From Edaphochlamys debaryana (Eukaryota; Chlorophyta; Chlorophyceae; Chlamydomonadales): a stretch of DNA of 64,000 nucleotides. The position numbers and the translations under genes are program-made. Every line of letters starts with the position of its first letter. The stretch's first letter is position 1. Where the stretch lies: NCBI GenBank assembly GCA_016858145.1, contig JAEHOE010000005.1, positions 1,116,001 to 1,180,000 on the forward strand. Reading direction: 5' to 3'. A model generated the notes under the pieces. That model did not search any database, was not told the DNA's origin, and saw only the letters and a program-made list of their open reading frames with translations. Positions 1 to 12,401 of this stretch are shown here, one piece after another.

Positions 1-2434
1 GCCAGCCTTGCCGCCGCCGGAACAGTCAGCGCTTGGGCCGTCGCCGTCGGACCGGCGGCGCTTGCCCGGCGGCGCCGGCTGCTCTGCTGCGCCGCCGCAG
101 TCGGCTTCCGTCATGCGGCTCACCGCCGCGGTCGCGGCCGCCGCCGTCGCCGCCACCGCGACGGCTGCCGCCGCTGGCGTCGGTGCCTTGGCGGCAGCGT
201 TGGCGAACAGCATCAGCAGGGCCGCCGCCGCCGCCGTGTCCGTCTCCTCCGTGCCCTCCGCCTCGGCTGCCGACGGCGGCGCCGCCGCCTGGCGGCTGCA
301 GGCCGCGCCGCCGCGCCAGCGAATGCCTGCAACGCCGCCAGCAGCAAGCCGACAGGAGGTCAGGGAGGCAGCGGGCGCATTTACGGTGCACAACCAGCTC
401 AGATTGCATGTGCATCCTCGATGGCGCTTCTACAGGACAAGACGCGCTAAGGCAATACGACAGTCCGAGATACAGGTGCGTTCCGACACAATTGCAAGCG
501 TTAATGGTTACTCATAGCGTTCTGAGATACACACCTGCAGCGGCTCCTTGACGTCGTCGGCGGAGGTTGCGGTGGCTCGGCGAGCGCTGGTTGCTGGAGC
601 CAATGGACAGCGGAGAGGATGGCGTGGCGGCGCCGTCGGCAGACACCGCCCAGGCGGCCCCATCGCCGCCGCCGACGACGACGTCGCGTGCTGGGGCGCC
701 GCCAGGGCCGTCAGCGGCGGAGCCCACAGGAGCAGCGGCAGTACCGGAGGAGAGGGACAGCACGTGTTCATGCGGCGGCGGCGACACCAGCGGCGGCGGT
801 GGCCGCGACGGCGGCGGTGGCAGGATCCCGAGCAGCTGCCGCCAGCGCCCCGCTCCGCGCTGCTGCCGCAGGACCGACCGCCGCCGCCGCGGCACCTCTG
901 CCGGCAGGAGCGGAGCGCCGCCATCGTCTCCGCCGCCGCCGCCGTCTCCTGCGCTCTCTGCGGCTGCTGCGACCTCGCCGCTGCGGTAGCCTTGGCTCGC
1001 ACACAGCTGAGGCTCCACTGCGGGACCGCCGCCGTCCGAAGCCAGCATGGTCGCCTGCCGGCCTGCAGCGCTGGCCTCGGGCGCAGCAGCAGCAGTCGGG
1101 GGCACCAGTCCGGCCGATGTTTGGCCTGGCGACGGCATGACGGCGGCCTTCGTGGCGGCTACGGTGCTTGCGAAGGCGGCGGTAGCCGAGGGATCGGCGG
1201 CGGCGACAGCGCGCGACGCGAGGGCCCCAGGCGCAGGAGTGGCGGCCAGGCCGGCGGCGGCGGGGCAGGCGGGGGCAGCCGGCGGGGGCCCATGTGGCCG
1301 CCAGTGCGTTGGGGCCGGCCCTTGCCCTTGCCCTTGGGGCACTGCCCTCGGGCGCAGCGGCAGGGACCCGACCGGCGCCGGCTGCAGCAGTGGCAGGGGC
1401 GGCGGTGGCGGTGCAGGCGACAGGAGAAGCCGCTGGTGCCACAGCGACGGCGAGGGCGGCGGCGGCGCTGGGGGCCTCGGCGGCGGCGGGTGAGATGCCG
1501 CAGCCAGCGGCCGGCCGCCGGCGGACCGCAGTGGCGACGGCGTGGCGGCGGGGCCGGCACCGTAGGTGCTGACGACCGGGTAGCAGGGGGGCCGCACGGG
1601 CGGAGGCTGGCGGAACGCCAAGGGCCGTTGCAAGGGCAGCGGCGGAGGCCGGGCAGGCGGCGCGGGGCAGGCATGGGGTTGCGGCCGGGGCCGGGGCTGA
1701 GGCAGCGCGTGGGGCTGGGGCTGGGGCTGGGGCAGGGAATGCGGCGACGGGAAGGCCGGCCGCAGCTGGGGGTGTGCCGGGCCGCACGGCCGCAGGTGCG
1801 GCGGCAGGCGGGCGATCCGTGCGGCGTGGTGCTGAGCATCAGGCGGCTGGGGCTGCAGCGGCGGGGCCGGCAGCGGGGCTTGCTGGTGCCGCTCCGGCTG
1901 ACTCCCGCCGCTGCCGCTGACCCCGCCTCCTCCCTGCGTCTGTGCTTGCAGCCTGCCAAGCGGCGGCGAGTCGGCGTTGGAACCAGGGTGGCTCGGGAGC
2001 CGCAGCGGCGGTGATGACTGGAGGCGAGCGCCCGCATTCCCGCCCAGCGGCGCGGCGGAGGCGAGCGGCGCAGCGCCGCCCTGCGGTGACGGCGCCTGGG
2101 CGGGGCGGAGGCCGCAGCATGCTGCGGGCGGCGGCGGAGGCGGGCTGAGTGGCACGAGCACGATGGGCGTGGGGCCGCCGGCCGTGCCTCCGCCGTTGGC
2201 GCCAGCCTGTACCGGCGAGTTTGGTGGGCTGGTGTTGGTCAGCGGGGGCATCGACCCGTGCGCCGCCCGCGGCGGTGGCGCTTGCGCCTGCCGCGGCACG
2301 GCTGGGTCCGGCGGCGGCGGCTCGGGCTGCGGCAGGCCGAGCTGCGGCCCTTGCCAGCGCATGGATCGGTCGGACCTGCAGAGGGCGCAGGGTTGGATAG
2401 CGTTGGTGTGGAGGAGCGGAGCGGGGCGGCCCAT
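1..2434 (-). CDS. Gene A: Pro/Ala/Gly-rich low-complexity protein, 3' end cut by window edge
   Basis: I do not recognise this protein. The larger exon (complement 535..2434) encodes more than 600 residues rich in Pro, Ala, Gly and Gln, with a short Cys-containing stretch near the start (CALCRSDRSMRW). It ends at a GT donor (534-533) in phase 1, and a TTGCAG acceptor at 327 continues the frame into a second exon (complement 1..326) that runs off the window. That exon holds a hydrophobic Ala/Leu stretch (ALLMLFANAAAKAP) and a basic KRRRSDGDG motif that could be a nuclear signal. The ATG at 2434 is the first in frame; another at 2362 lies just after a possible splice acceptor, so the true start may be downstream or in an unseen exon. 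Codon repeats of GGC/GCC type give long open frames on both strands; this frame was chosen because it has the most natural Ser/Gln/Thr-containing segments and a phase-consistent intron. A regulatory or RNA-binding role is only a guess. Confidence 0.5.
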
Positions 2435-3461
2435 CGGTCCCTCGCGTTGGCTCGAGCTCCTGCGCAACAGCCCTCGTGCGGATGCGCCGAGGGAGGTCGC
2501 GCGCGTGCAAGGGGGCGGTTGCGTTGAGGCTCACCGCAGCAGGTGGAGAGGAGAGGGAGAGAGGAGAGCGGAAGCGAGCGGCTGCGGTCGAGCGGGGTGT
2601 GCGAGGGCGTGCTGGGCTGCCAAGGCGCGCGGGCGCCGGTGTTGGTCGTGTGTGGGTCGCAGAGTGCTCTGTAGCAACGCCGGGTGCAGAATGAGAGCGA
2701 AGCGCAAGTGCGAGCGCGGGGTGGCGCATCCCGCCCAAGCGCGGACCCACGGGCCAGGCGGGCCGAGATCTCCAGCGGCGACAAAACCGCCCCGCGTGAG
2801 GCATAGCTCAGGATGCAGCGGAGAAAGGTTAAAGAGTTGGGCTGCCTTGGAGAGTTCGCGGGCCCGGAATGCGCGCATGCAAGGCCGATGCAGCCAGGGC
2901 CGTGGACGGCGCGCTCGGTGCTTGCCCTGAGCGCAGTAACGCTTACATTGTGTTGCCCGCCATCACGCGCACGGTATCCTGCTTCAAGGGGGCTGGGTGG
3001 GGCAGCTCGGGATCGCTGAGAGGGAATGGAAACGGCGGAGTGAGAGGGAGCCGGACGGGGACCGAGGAAGGGTTAGCAGGGGAGGGCAGGGGCAGTATGC
3101 AGCCCTGGTGGTTAATCGAGGAGACGGCCAGATCCTCCCGGCTTAGAAGGGGGCTGGGCCAAGCGTTGACGATTGGAGGGGGCGGGAACTGGGAGTTCCA
3201 GAGTGGAGGAGGAACTGGGAAGGATAAGGGGGGAGCGAGGGCTGGGTACGTGCCGACCGGCGTGCCGCAAGCCAGCATGTGCGGGCCCCACCACTTCTCG
3301 CCGCTAGTACAGCCTCTTTGTACCACCCATAAAGCCATAAGCCTAGAAGCCCACAACGCACAAGCTGTCGCCGCAAGTCGCATCGGTGCACCCCGCGACA
3401 TAGTTGGCTGCGTCTTTTGGCAAGACGCTTCGAGACCAAAATCGCTCACCTCATGCGATAG
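2435..3461. other. Divergent intergenic region between genes A and B
   Basis: About 1 kb separates the minus-strand start of gene A from the plus-strand start of gene B. It should hold both promoters and 5' leaders. GC falls toward 3300-3460. I see no convincing conserved element and no additional gene; the short open frames here lack coding character. Confidence 0.3.
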
Positions 3462-6303
3462 ATGGGTGGCATTGGCATGCTGCTGGGCAGGGAGCTGACC
3501 CCGATGATTGCGTCGACGTCTGGCCGGTAAGCAGTCCCACGCCCAACTAGGACATATGCTCACAATCTGATTACCTATGTCGCTTTGTTTCGGCTTTCAG
3601 GAGTGGCCTGGGGGAGGCGATGGCCCGAGCGGCGCCGGTAAGCCTGCGCTGGCTTGCGTATCATGCCCATCTAGCTTCTAATGATCTCTCTGCTGCAGGC
3701 GCTGCAAGCGGTGCTCGGTCGCGGGTTTGCATCACTCGTCGACACGGGCGTGCCAGCCCCTCGCCCGGATGTCGCGCTCTACCTTAGCAGTCCCCACGGG
3801 GGCCACATCAACCGGCTGATCAACTCGGTGGATAGCGTCGTGGAGTTGGACGCGGTGCTGTACAAGTTCAGGAAGCGGCTCCGCCCGGCCAACATCGGCT
3901 GCGCGGCCATGAAGCTGGAGGCTCTGCACCGGTGCGCTGCTGCGACTCGCGAGAGCGTGACCTTGGTCGGGGGCGCGGGGGGTGGCCAGGGGCAAGACGA
4001 GTGGACGCGCGGGTGGAGGTGGAGGGGGCTCCTGCCCTCTCCCCGTCGCCATGGCCACGAGCACGACCCTGTTCGTCGCTGCAACCTCGGTGCTCTCGCT
4101 GCCCCCCTTCACCTGTATTCGCGCAGGCACGAACGCACCGCCCCCACGGCGCTGAAGCTGCAGCGGGTGGCGGCGGAGGTGGCGCGGGTGGCGGACACTT
4201 ACGCAGAGCGGCTGGCGCTGACGCAGGTGCGGCGGGGGCAGGGGGCAGGGGGAAAGGGGGTGGCTGGGGAAAAGGGGGGTGGCAGAAAGGGCAAAACAAG
4301 CGAGGCGAAGGGCTGGGTCTGGCGGTACCGTGTGGCAAGGGTCCTCGGGCAGGTGATCGGGCGGACGACATTGCGGGCAGGGGAGCCCGGGCGCAGGGCT
4401 GGGGCAGGGAGCTGGGCCGGACCAGTGCACGGGAAGGGGTGTGCACGGGAAGCCCGCTTTCCCTGGCAGAATATGTTACCCCTCTATGTTGACCCTCTCA
4501 CCACACGCCCCACCCATTCCGCCAAGCCCCACCCTCAACCGCCAATTCCACCCGATCCCGCTCAGCAATCAACACCCCCCACCCCATACCCCATACCCCA
4601 CACCCCATACCCCCCCGCCCCCCAGATCGCCAACGTGGTCCGCGGCCTGAGCAGCTGCCGCCACCGCCTGCCGCCCGGCCTGCTGGTGCGCCTGGCGGCG
4701 GGGGCGCTGGCGGACGGGGGCGGGGCGCTGTCGCGGGCGCCCGACGTGGACGCACGGGACCTGGCCTACGGCTTCGCGGGGCAGGTGGGGGGGCTGTGGG
4801 GTGGGGGTGATTTGGAGTGAAGTGGGGCTGGTTGGAGGGATTGGGACCTTGGAGGGGGTTCGGAAGGGGGTGTTGGGAGGGAGCGAGGAAGGGGGCAAGG
4901 CGTCAGGGACAAGGCACAAACCTCGGGATGGAAGGGCTGGCGGGGCGCTGACGCGGTGGTGCTGGGCGGGTCGCACCGCGGCTGCGCCTGTCGTTCGCCC
5001 TCACACGGCTCGCGTATCCACGGCATATCTTCCTCCCCCTCCTCCCCCGACTGCCCCAGGGCTACACCAACCAGCTCTTCTGGTCCCGCCTCTCCTCCGC
5101 GCTGCTGCCCCGGCTCCGCTCCTTCGACCCCAACACCCTCCCCGCCCTGGTCTCGGCCCTGCACGCCGCGCACCAGCTCCCCGCCGGCCGCATCCCGCCC
5201 CCCGCCTCCCCCGCCTCCCCCGCCTCCTCTGCCTCCTCCCTCGCCCCCGCCTCCCCCTCCGCTCCTCCCGCTGGCACGCCCCAAGCGGCCCTGGCGGCCC
5301 AGGCCCTGGCCCTGCTGGCCTCTGACCCCGGCCGCCTGCAGCCCGCCCGACTGGCCGACGCCGCGCAGCTGCTGGCGCTGCTGGGCCCGGCGGTGCTGGG
5401 GCCGGGGGCGCTGGACGGTGCGCTGGCGGAGAAGCTGACGGTAGGTGCAGGGGCGGGAGCGGGCGGCAAGGGGAGGGCGGGATCGGGTGGGGCGAGCGGG
5501 GGTGGTATGTGCGGGGAGCGAAGGGCGGGAGGGGAGAGGGGGGGCGGCGCTGGCGCGGAAGCGGGCGGTGGGTGCGGGTTGGAATGGGAGCGGGAACGGG
5601 GAGTGGAGGGTGCTGGCGTATGGGCCCTTCACTTCAACTCGCGGCCCCCCTGTCTCTGCAGGCGGCCGCGATGCAGGCCCTGCCGGGCCTCCCGGGCCCG
5701 CAGGTCCCGGACCTGCTGCTGAGCCTGCTGAGCCTGCGCCGCGCGGCGACCGGCGCGACGGAGGCGCTGCCGGCGGAGCTGGTGGCGGCGGCGCTGCCAC
5801 ACCTCCGCGCCGCCGCGCCGCAGCTGAGCCTGCTGGACGTCAAGCGTGCCGTCGAGGCCCTGGCGCCGTCGGCGGCGGCACCTGGCGGCGCCGCCAGCAA
5901 GCCCCTGGCGGCGGTGCTGGAGCTCCTCGCCCGCCGCGCCGCCGCCGTGCTGCCTGCCGCCAACGCCGCCGACCCCGCTGCCCCTGCGCTGCGGCTGCCG
6001 CTCCGGCGCGTTCCTGCCGGCGGCGCCGGCGCAGGGCTGGTCCTCGCGGCGGCGGCGCCGCCGCCTGCCTTGAACGCCGGGTCGCTGGGCGTGCTCGACG
6101 GCCTGGCGCGCGCGTTCGCGGCCGCGGCGGGGGCAGCGGCGCCGTCCGGGCCCGCCGTCAAGGCGCTGTTTGGCCGGGTGGCGGAGCTGGCGGCGGAGGC
6201 GCGGCGGCGGGGGCTGCTGGCGGAGGCGCAGCGTCAGTCGCTGGGGCAGTCGCTGGCGGCGCTGGCGGGGCAGGAGGCGGCGGCGCCGCTGCTGACGGCG
6301 TGA
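3462..6303 (+). CDS. Gene B: alpha-helical repeat protein, organellar OPR/FASTK-like type
   Basis: Seven exons with consistent phase: 3462-3526, 3601-3637, 3699-3931, 4127-4226, 4626-4784, 5060-5440 and 5662-6303, giving about 538 residues. An in-frame TAG lies directly before the ATG, which fixes the start. The N-terminus (MGGIGMLLGRELTP, then basic and Ser/Ala residues) looks like an organelle-targeting peptide. The body is made of amphipathic helices with Ala/Leu spacing; the segment INSVDSVVELDAVLYKF resembles the start of algal octotricopeptide/RAP-type RNA-binding proteins, and later parts (DPNTLPALVSALHAAHQ, ADAAQLLALL) continue the helical pattern. No C-terminal RAP domain is visible. 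By analogy it may bind an organelle transcript, but that is inference. The 3' splice of exon 3 is the least certain; a donor at 3957 is an alternative. Convergent with gene C. Confidence 0.72.
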
Positions 6304-6866
6304 ACTCCTGGGCCCTGAGCGTCCTCGCAAGGCCTGGAGTCGTGGGAATGTGGGCACCACAGACTGCGCGGGGCTTGAGAGTGACTGAGGGTGCAGGCAA
6401 TGCCGAGGCGCTGCTTCCAGTGCTGCGCGCGCCGGCCTCGAGGCGCAGTCACGTTGGGACGGATGCGGGCGGCGCCGCGGCTTATTTGCGCTAGCAAGGG
6501 CGTGTGGACTGTGGGGTGTGGGCGCCAATCTGTTGAGCTTATCGGACTAGTAGCGCAGGCTTGCAATCTGTTCGAGATGGGTAGGGACCCGCTCAGGGGA
6601 GCTGCGTTGTGTTTAGGGGCAGTGACTGGGTTGTGCGGAGTGTTGCAGGGCCAACGCGGCCCGCACTGATGCTAGCTCTGCAGTGGAGGCTCGAGGTGGT
6701 GGTGGCTCGGATAGATAAAACGCCGCACTGGGGTTGCCGCTGTAGCATGGCTTGGGGCCTCTGAGACTCATGTGTGGGCCGGCATCAGCCATCCGGGGAA
6801 TCGGGACACAGGCCTGGTTGCGCCGCACTCGCGCACTGGGTTCGGCAATGGAGCAGGTCACACGCT

Positions 6867-6871
6867 TTACA
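6867..6871 (-). terminator. Candidate TGTAA polyadenylation signal of gene C
   Basis: This is the only minus-strand TGTAA I find between the gene C stop (7919) and gene B. It would give a 3' leader of about 1.05 kb and would overlap the end of the gene B transcript. Confidence 0.25.
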
Positions 6872-6879
6872 ACCATACG

Positions 6880-6884
6880 TGTAA
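6880..6884 (+). terminator. Candidate TGTAA polyadenylation signal of gene B
   Basis: TGTAA is the usual polyadenylation motif in chlorophycean nuclear genes. This copy lies 577 nt after the gene B stop, a normal 3' leader length for such algae. A second plus-strand copy is at 7638. Assignment is inference. Confidence 0.35.
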
Positions 6885-7918
6885 CCGCGTCGACAGGCTT
6901 TCATCCCTGCTTGCACTTATTGCCACCTCACAGCACCCAGTACCATCTCCTTGCAGCAACAGCCGAAGCACTTTGCCGAAGCGGCGGTCACAACACCGTC
7001 CGTTAAGTGTTCATACATGTGCATCTCCGGAACCCCAGACGGGGCGAGCGGCTGAAGGATGCACCGGTGCCCAGCAAAGCCGGCCAAAAATACCCCTTCT
7101 GGGACGCTAACTTTCAACACGTCCCGTTCAGTGCCTCACGAGCCATTTACGTCAACGCAGTAAAGGCCAGACCAGTTCAAAGAAATGCCCCAAAGCCTGG
7201 GAATTAAATTGGTACAAGAACAGGAAAAGCTGGGATACAAGAAAGGCCGCCACAGGGGTAGGGCCTGCGGGCATACAGTACATACTTTGCGAACCCTTCC
7301 TCCAACTCACAATGCTGCCTCGCGACTTGCTCTCGCTGCCCTTGGCTGAATCAATAGTAGGAACCCCAGACGCCGGGGCCGGATGTCCGGGCATACACAC
7401 GTCCAGCAAACTGAACTCTTGCCTCCGGACCAAAGTGATCATATCCCATCCTTCCGTCCCTGCAACCGCCCCCGACGGACTCCTCCCCCAAATCCCTGAA
7501 GACTCCGATTCAGGAGCAACACTCCGATATCTTCCATACGTCAACTGCGGGTGACCAATCGTCAACCGCTGTCAGTGGCAACTGCCAATCAGTACCAGTA
7601 AGCCGGGGCTCACAAGGGGCCCAACACGAAGCGGTCGTGTAAGCTCTCACGATACAGCCCACGAAGGGCCAAACGCATCATCTACTTGACGCAAAAGGAT
7701 GTGACATGCCTCTGCTGTCACAAACCGTCACGGACCGTCCTGCGAGAAATTAAACCTTCATACACGACACATCGAATCCCGTCTCGGCCCTGGATCCACC
7801 AACCCCAGGGCGCCTCCCTTACGCTCAAAACCTCCTCATTCACAACCACGCACAAACAGCTGCTAGTCATATACAACCGATACACCATCATCATGTTGTA
7901 TCAATTCTCAAACTCGAC

Positions 7919-10840
7919 TCACAGCCGCAGCCGCAGCTCCGTCAGTTGCGCGACCATGCCGGACAGAACGCTCCGGCTCGGCAGCAGCATCGCGGCGCCG
8001 GCGGCGGCGCCAGCGGCGCCGCCATGCGCTGCCGCCGCCTCCGCCGCCAGCGGGCGCAGGGTGGTGAACAGCGGCGCGGCGTCGCTCGTCGCCCGACGCG
8101 GAAGCGGCAGAGCCGCACGGGGGGCGGCGGCATCGGCAGCAGCAGCGGCGGGGCCAGCACCGGCCGGCAGGGCGCTCGTATGTCCATGCGTGAAGCTGCG
8201 GTACCGCCGCACCCGCACTGGGCCGCCGGCGCCGCCGGAAGTCACCGTCAGCGGCGGCGGCAGCGGCGGCGCGCCAGCCGCCGAGGCAGCAGGTGCGGGC
8301 GCGGGGGCCTGAGCCAGCGGCGGGGGCAGCAGCGGCGCCGCGTGGGCGTGCCGCGGGGCGTAGTACGGGTAGGCTGGGTGCGCGTGCCGGGCGTAGCCGT
8401 ACGGATAGGCGCCGTACGGATACGGGTACGGCGGGTAGGCGCCGTACACCTGACGGCCGTACGCGTCGTACTTGACGTCGGCGTCCTTGGGCGCCGCCAC
8501 CTCGTGGCCGGCGCTGTCGACGGCGGCGTCGGCAGCGTTGACGGCGCCGCCGGCGCTGATGACGTCACTGGCGGCGCCGCCAGATCCCCGACCGTCGACG
8601 TCGGACTGGGTGGCGACGGAGACGGTCCACCGGCGGCGGCGCACGTAGTAGACTCGGTCCGTCGGCGGCGGTGCAGCGGTGGCGGGCTGGGCAGCGGCGG
8701 CGCCGTCGGCGGCAGCAGGGCCCTTGGCGGCGGCGGGCGATGCCGGCAGCGGCGGGCGGTGGTGGGGACGGAAGTAGGGGTGCTGGGGAGCGTAGGGGTG
8801 GGGCTGCTGCGGCTGCGCGTGGGGGTGGGGGTGGCTCGCGTGCGGCCAGTAGGGCGTAGCGGCGGGGTGGCCTGAAGAGGGCGGGGCAGAGCAAAGAGGG
8901 GCACACGTGAGCAGGAGCGTTCAAATTCGAGCGCTGCGGCACTGCTGACATGGTATTGAACATGGCGGAACGCCTCTCTAGACAGCACGTCCCGCAGCTA
9001 GGAGCAAGATTGGAACAGATGGCCCATGGCTAGTTCACTCACCCGGGGTGTGCTGGTAGCTGGCGGGGGCCGCGGCCTGAGCCTGCGAGACGTCACCACC
9101 GTGGCCGTACGAGTGCTGCTGGCCGTACGGGTAGATGGCGGGGTAGCGGTTGGCGCCGTAGTACTGGTGGTGGTTGGGGTAGTTGGCGGGGTAGTTGTAT
9201 TGGTGGGCGCCGTAGTTCCAGCCGGCGGCGGCGGCAGGCGGCGCCACCACTCGGCCCTCGACCACCGCCAGCCCCGTGGCCGGGTCAACGGTGACTTGCG
9301 GCGGCGGCGCGGCAGCGGCGGCGGCGGCGGAAGGAGCGGCGGCGGTGGCGTAGACGTTGACGGCGCCGGAGGAGATGTTGGCGGCGGCGTGACCATCCGC
9401 CGAGCGGCGGCGGCCCGTGTGGTTCCATGCCCCGCTGCTGCTGTCGCTGCTGCTGCGGCGCCGCGGCAGCGGGCTGGCGGCGTCGCTGGCGGCGCCGGAT
9501 AGCAGCGCCGACGCCGCGGCGGCGGCGGCGGCCGCGGAGCGGACGGCGCAGGCGGCTGAGTCGCAAGGCTGTGCGCTGTGGAGCTGAGCGATGGCAGCGG
9601 AGGCGGGCGGTGCCGGAAAGGACCCGGACCTGGCGGCGGTGACGTCAGCGGCGGTGGCGTTCCACTCCTCGGCAGCGGCGTCGGCGGGGTCGGCGCCGCC
9701 AGTGCTGCGGCGGAAGCAGCGGGGCTGCGCCGGCTTGAGCCCGGGCCTTGGCGCGACGACGGGGATGGCCTCGGCGGCGGCGGCGGCGCCAGCGGAGGGC
9801 ACCAGCAGCGTGACATCAGCGACGGCGGCGGCGACGCTGATGGGCTTGGGCGCAGGGTCGACGGCGGCGGCCGTCTCGCCTCGCAGTGGCGAGCAGCAGG
9901 CGCAGGCGACGGCGGTGACCACGGGCGTGCCAGGGGCGAACATGGGGCTTGAAGCGACGGCGGCGGTGGCGGCGTCAGCCTTGGAGGGCGGAGGCGGTGG
10001 CGGCGGCGCCAGCTCGCCGGGGACGGAGCGGTTGAAAGGCTCCATGGCGGCAGCCGCTGCCGCAGCGGTGGCGCCGTAGACGCAGCTCTTGCGGCGCAGG
10101 CGCGGCGGCGGCGGGCAACCGCCGCCGCCGCCGAAGGCCAACCATGAGTTGGCGGCGGAGGCCGCCGCTGCCGCAAGCGACGCCGGCGGGTGCTTGGCGA
10201 CGGCGGCGCCGTCATCGGCCTTGGGCGTGTCACATGCCGGCGTGGCGGGCTGGCTGCCGCTGCCGCCAGAGGTGAGGCCGCCGCCGCCGGCGGCGGCGGC
10301 GCTGCGGGACCACGGCTGCGATGGCGGCGGAGGCGCGCCGCCAATGGAGCTCGGCAGCACGTCGACGGAGGTGCGGCGCGTAGTCACGAGCGGCGCCAGC
10401 GTCATCGTCGGGACCGAGAACTGCATCTGATCGTCCGGGCCGCCGCTCGACGGCGGCGGCGACGGAGCCCAGAACGGCGACGGCAGCTGGACGCTGGTCG
10501 GCACGTAGGCGGCAGCGGTGGCGGCGGGCTTGGCCGTTGCGGCGGCGGCCTTGGCAGCGGCGGAGGTGAGGGCGCGCGAGAGTGCCAGCTCGGTCGCCAG
10601 GGGCGGTGTGGGCACGTCGTCTGCTGGAAGGTAGAAGCCGGTGTTGCCGCCGAGGGAAGGGCGCTTGGCGCGAGGCGGGCACGCGGAGTCGTTGGGTGCC
10701 AGTTGGGCCCCGTCGTCCTCGTCGTCCTGGGTGGCGCGACGCTTGCACCCCGAGCTCAGCCCGAAATCTTCGGGCCCAGGTGACGCGAGAAACATGTTCG
10801 CGGCTTCGGCGAGGAGGGCGAGACGGTCACGCGCAGGCAT
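7919..10840 (-). CDS. Gene C: Tyr-, Pro- and Ala-rich protein of unknown function
   Basis: Two exons, complement 9043..10840 and complement 7919..8871, joined by an intron with GTGAGT donor and TTCAG acceptor in phase 1; about 916 residues. The start MPARDRLALLAEAANMF is a likely amphipathic helix, followed by a basic-acidic patch (CKRRATQDDEDDG) and a second basic patch. Two Tyr-rich, prion-like stretches flank the splice: one just before it with NYPANYPNHHQYYG and one after it with YPPYPYPYGAYPYGYARHAH. A VYYVRRRRWTVSV segment and a C-terminal helix (MVAQLTELRLRL) complete it. The rest is Ala/Gly/Pro low complexity. I cannot name a family; Tyr-rich disorder plus basic patches are common in RNA-binding or condensate-forming proteins, which is only a suggestion. 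It faces gene B and is divergent from gene D. Confidence 0.6.
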
Positions 10841-12401
10841 GTTGAAACCGGCACAATGCGGAGCTGGCGAAACCCGTTTGAGTGCAACGACAAGCCGACG
10901 TAGGTCGACCTGCAGGGTGAAGAGTTGGGAACGATTCAGAGGAAGGCGTAAGGCTCCGAGCCGCACGCCAATGTGGGCACGGGGTGCATGCGCAGCGCAG
11001 CCGACGGTGTGCGCAGGAAGGCGACGACCCCGACTACACTCGCACGAATGGCTGGGCGAAGCGTAGGGCGTTCATCTTATTCAGGTGCGCTAACAGAGCT
11101 CGCTCGCCCAAGCAGCCTCTTTCGCTGCCCGCCGGCTTGCGCGCTCTTTTCACGGACAGCGACGTGCGCACAAGTCGCGCGCGCGACGGACCTCACCTCG
11201 TCAGTAGATATGACGCCTTCGGCTCTGTTGCGGATGCTGGCGAGCTGTGTAGCAGTAAACGGCGTGCACGCAGGGTGGCGTGGCAGTCGTGAAGGGCTTC
11301 TGTGCGCCGGTGCGCTGCGAGTATAAGTGGCCGCGGAAAGCTTACAGTAGTGCACAACAGACTCTGGGTGCTGCGGCGCTGTGCGCTTGAAGCAGGGACC
11401 CCTGGCTTGAAGGTCGCGCAGCTGGGCGCTTGCTGCTTGCTGCCACGAACTTGCTGGAGCAGTGGCCTTTGCGGCCACGAGTATGTGATTGAGCAAATCA
11501 GGCCGGGTTCTCTCGAACTTGGCCCTTCCGAGGAGTAAATGTGGAAGTAAAGTGCAGGCCCTGACAAACTGCCGATCTACGACTCCCGCAAAAGCAGCTG
11601 CTGTGTGCGTAGCTGCGGCGTTTACGCAATAAGTATGCGCTATACCGCGGCACGTCGCTGTCATTGATGCCGGGTCCTGGGGCGTAGACTCTAGCCGGTC
11701 GGCTTCCGGACACGGTCGCCTACCGGTCGGTCAACGGGTCTCCCTCGCACAGGAGAGCCTCCGCTGCTAGCGCTTGGCAACGCTCAGCATCCCTGAACCC
11801 AACCCCGGCGCCGGAACCCACTGGCGAAAGCGCGACTCGTGGGCATCCCGTCGCTTCCAGACCTGAGTAAGGGCGGGCGGACTTTACGGCTTACGAACTC
11901 GCATCCTGGCGCATTTTGTGGCGCGGGGCGTCAATAGAAAGGTTGCGCTCAGGAGTCCGTTGACCTGCGAACGACACGGCCGGTCGAGCGACCCACGGTC
12001 GCCCACCCACCTTCCCCGCCGCCCCCCCCGCCCGTCTCCGTCTCCGCGTTCGCACCTGGCCTGCGGAGCCGCGCACCGATTCGCCTGCCCTCTGGGGCCC
12101 TCTGCGGTTGCTCCTGATAGCCCAAGCCCCGACCACACTAGGGTACTTGTTGCTGTTGTGGGCTCGACAATGGGGGGCGAGCGAGTCGCTTTTGCCCTTT
12201 TGCCGTGGCACGCATGCTGGGCTCGCGCGCCGCGCGGCCGGCCTGACTCGAACAGACTTCACAGCTTCACTAAGCGTCTTCCAGCCTCTTTCTCACTCTT
12301 CGAACAGCCAGCAGATCCCGGCGCGAGGGCAAGCTGCAATGCGCTGAAGCAAAGCGTCCAGCTCGATCAGCGCCTGGTTGTGATCACCGCTGGTAGCCGA
12401 G
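10841..12401. other. Divergent intergenic region between genes C and D
   Basis: About 1.56 kb with balanced base composition relative to the coding parts. It must contain the promoters and 5' leaders of the low-complexity gene C and the glycosylase gene D. Open frames on the minus strand at 11077-11664 have no recognisable content. No motif could be supported by eye. Confidence 0.3.

Larger units (their letters stand above)
6304..7918. other. Convergent 3' regions of genes B and C
   Basis: About 1.6 kb between two stop codons facing each other. It is lower in GC than the flanks, as expected for 3' untranslated regions in green algae. A TGTAA occurs on the plus strand at 6880 and again at 7638, and on the minus strand at 6871-6867. 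No further gene is supported. Confidence 0.4.

Noticed and set aside
548..2014. Long plus-strand open frame opposite gene A
   Set aside because: GC-rich codon repeats keep several frames open on both strands; this frame is Arg/Gly-rich and has no natural segments.
3681..4820. Single open frame across gene B exons 3-5
   Set aside because: It reads through two introns; spliced exons give the same family-like helices with consistent phases and better donors and acceptors.
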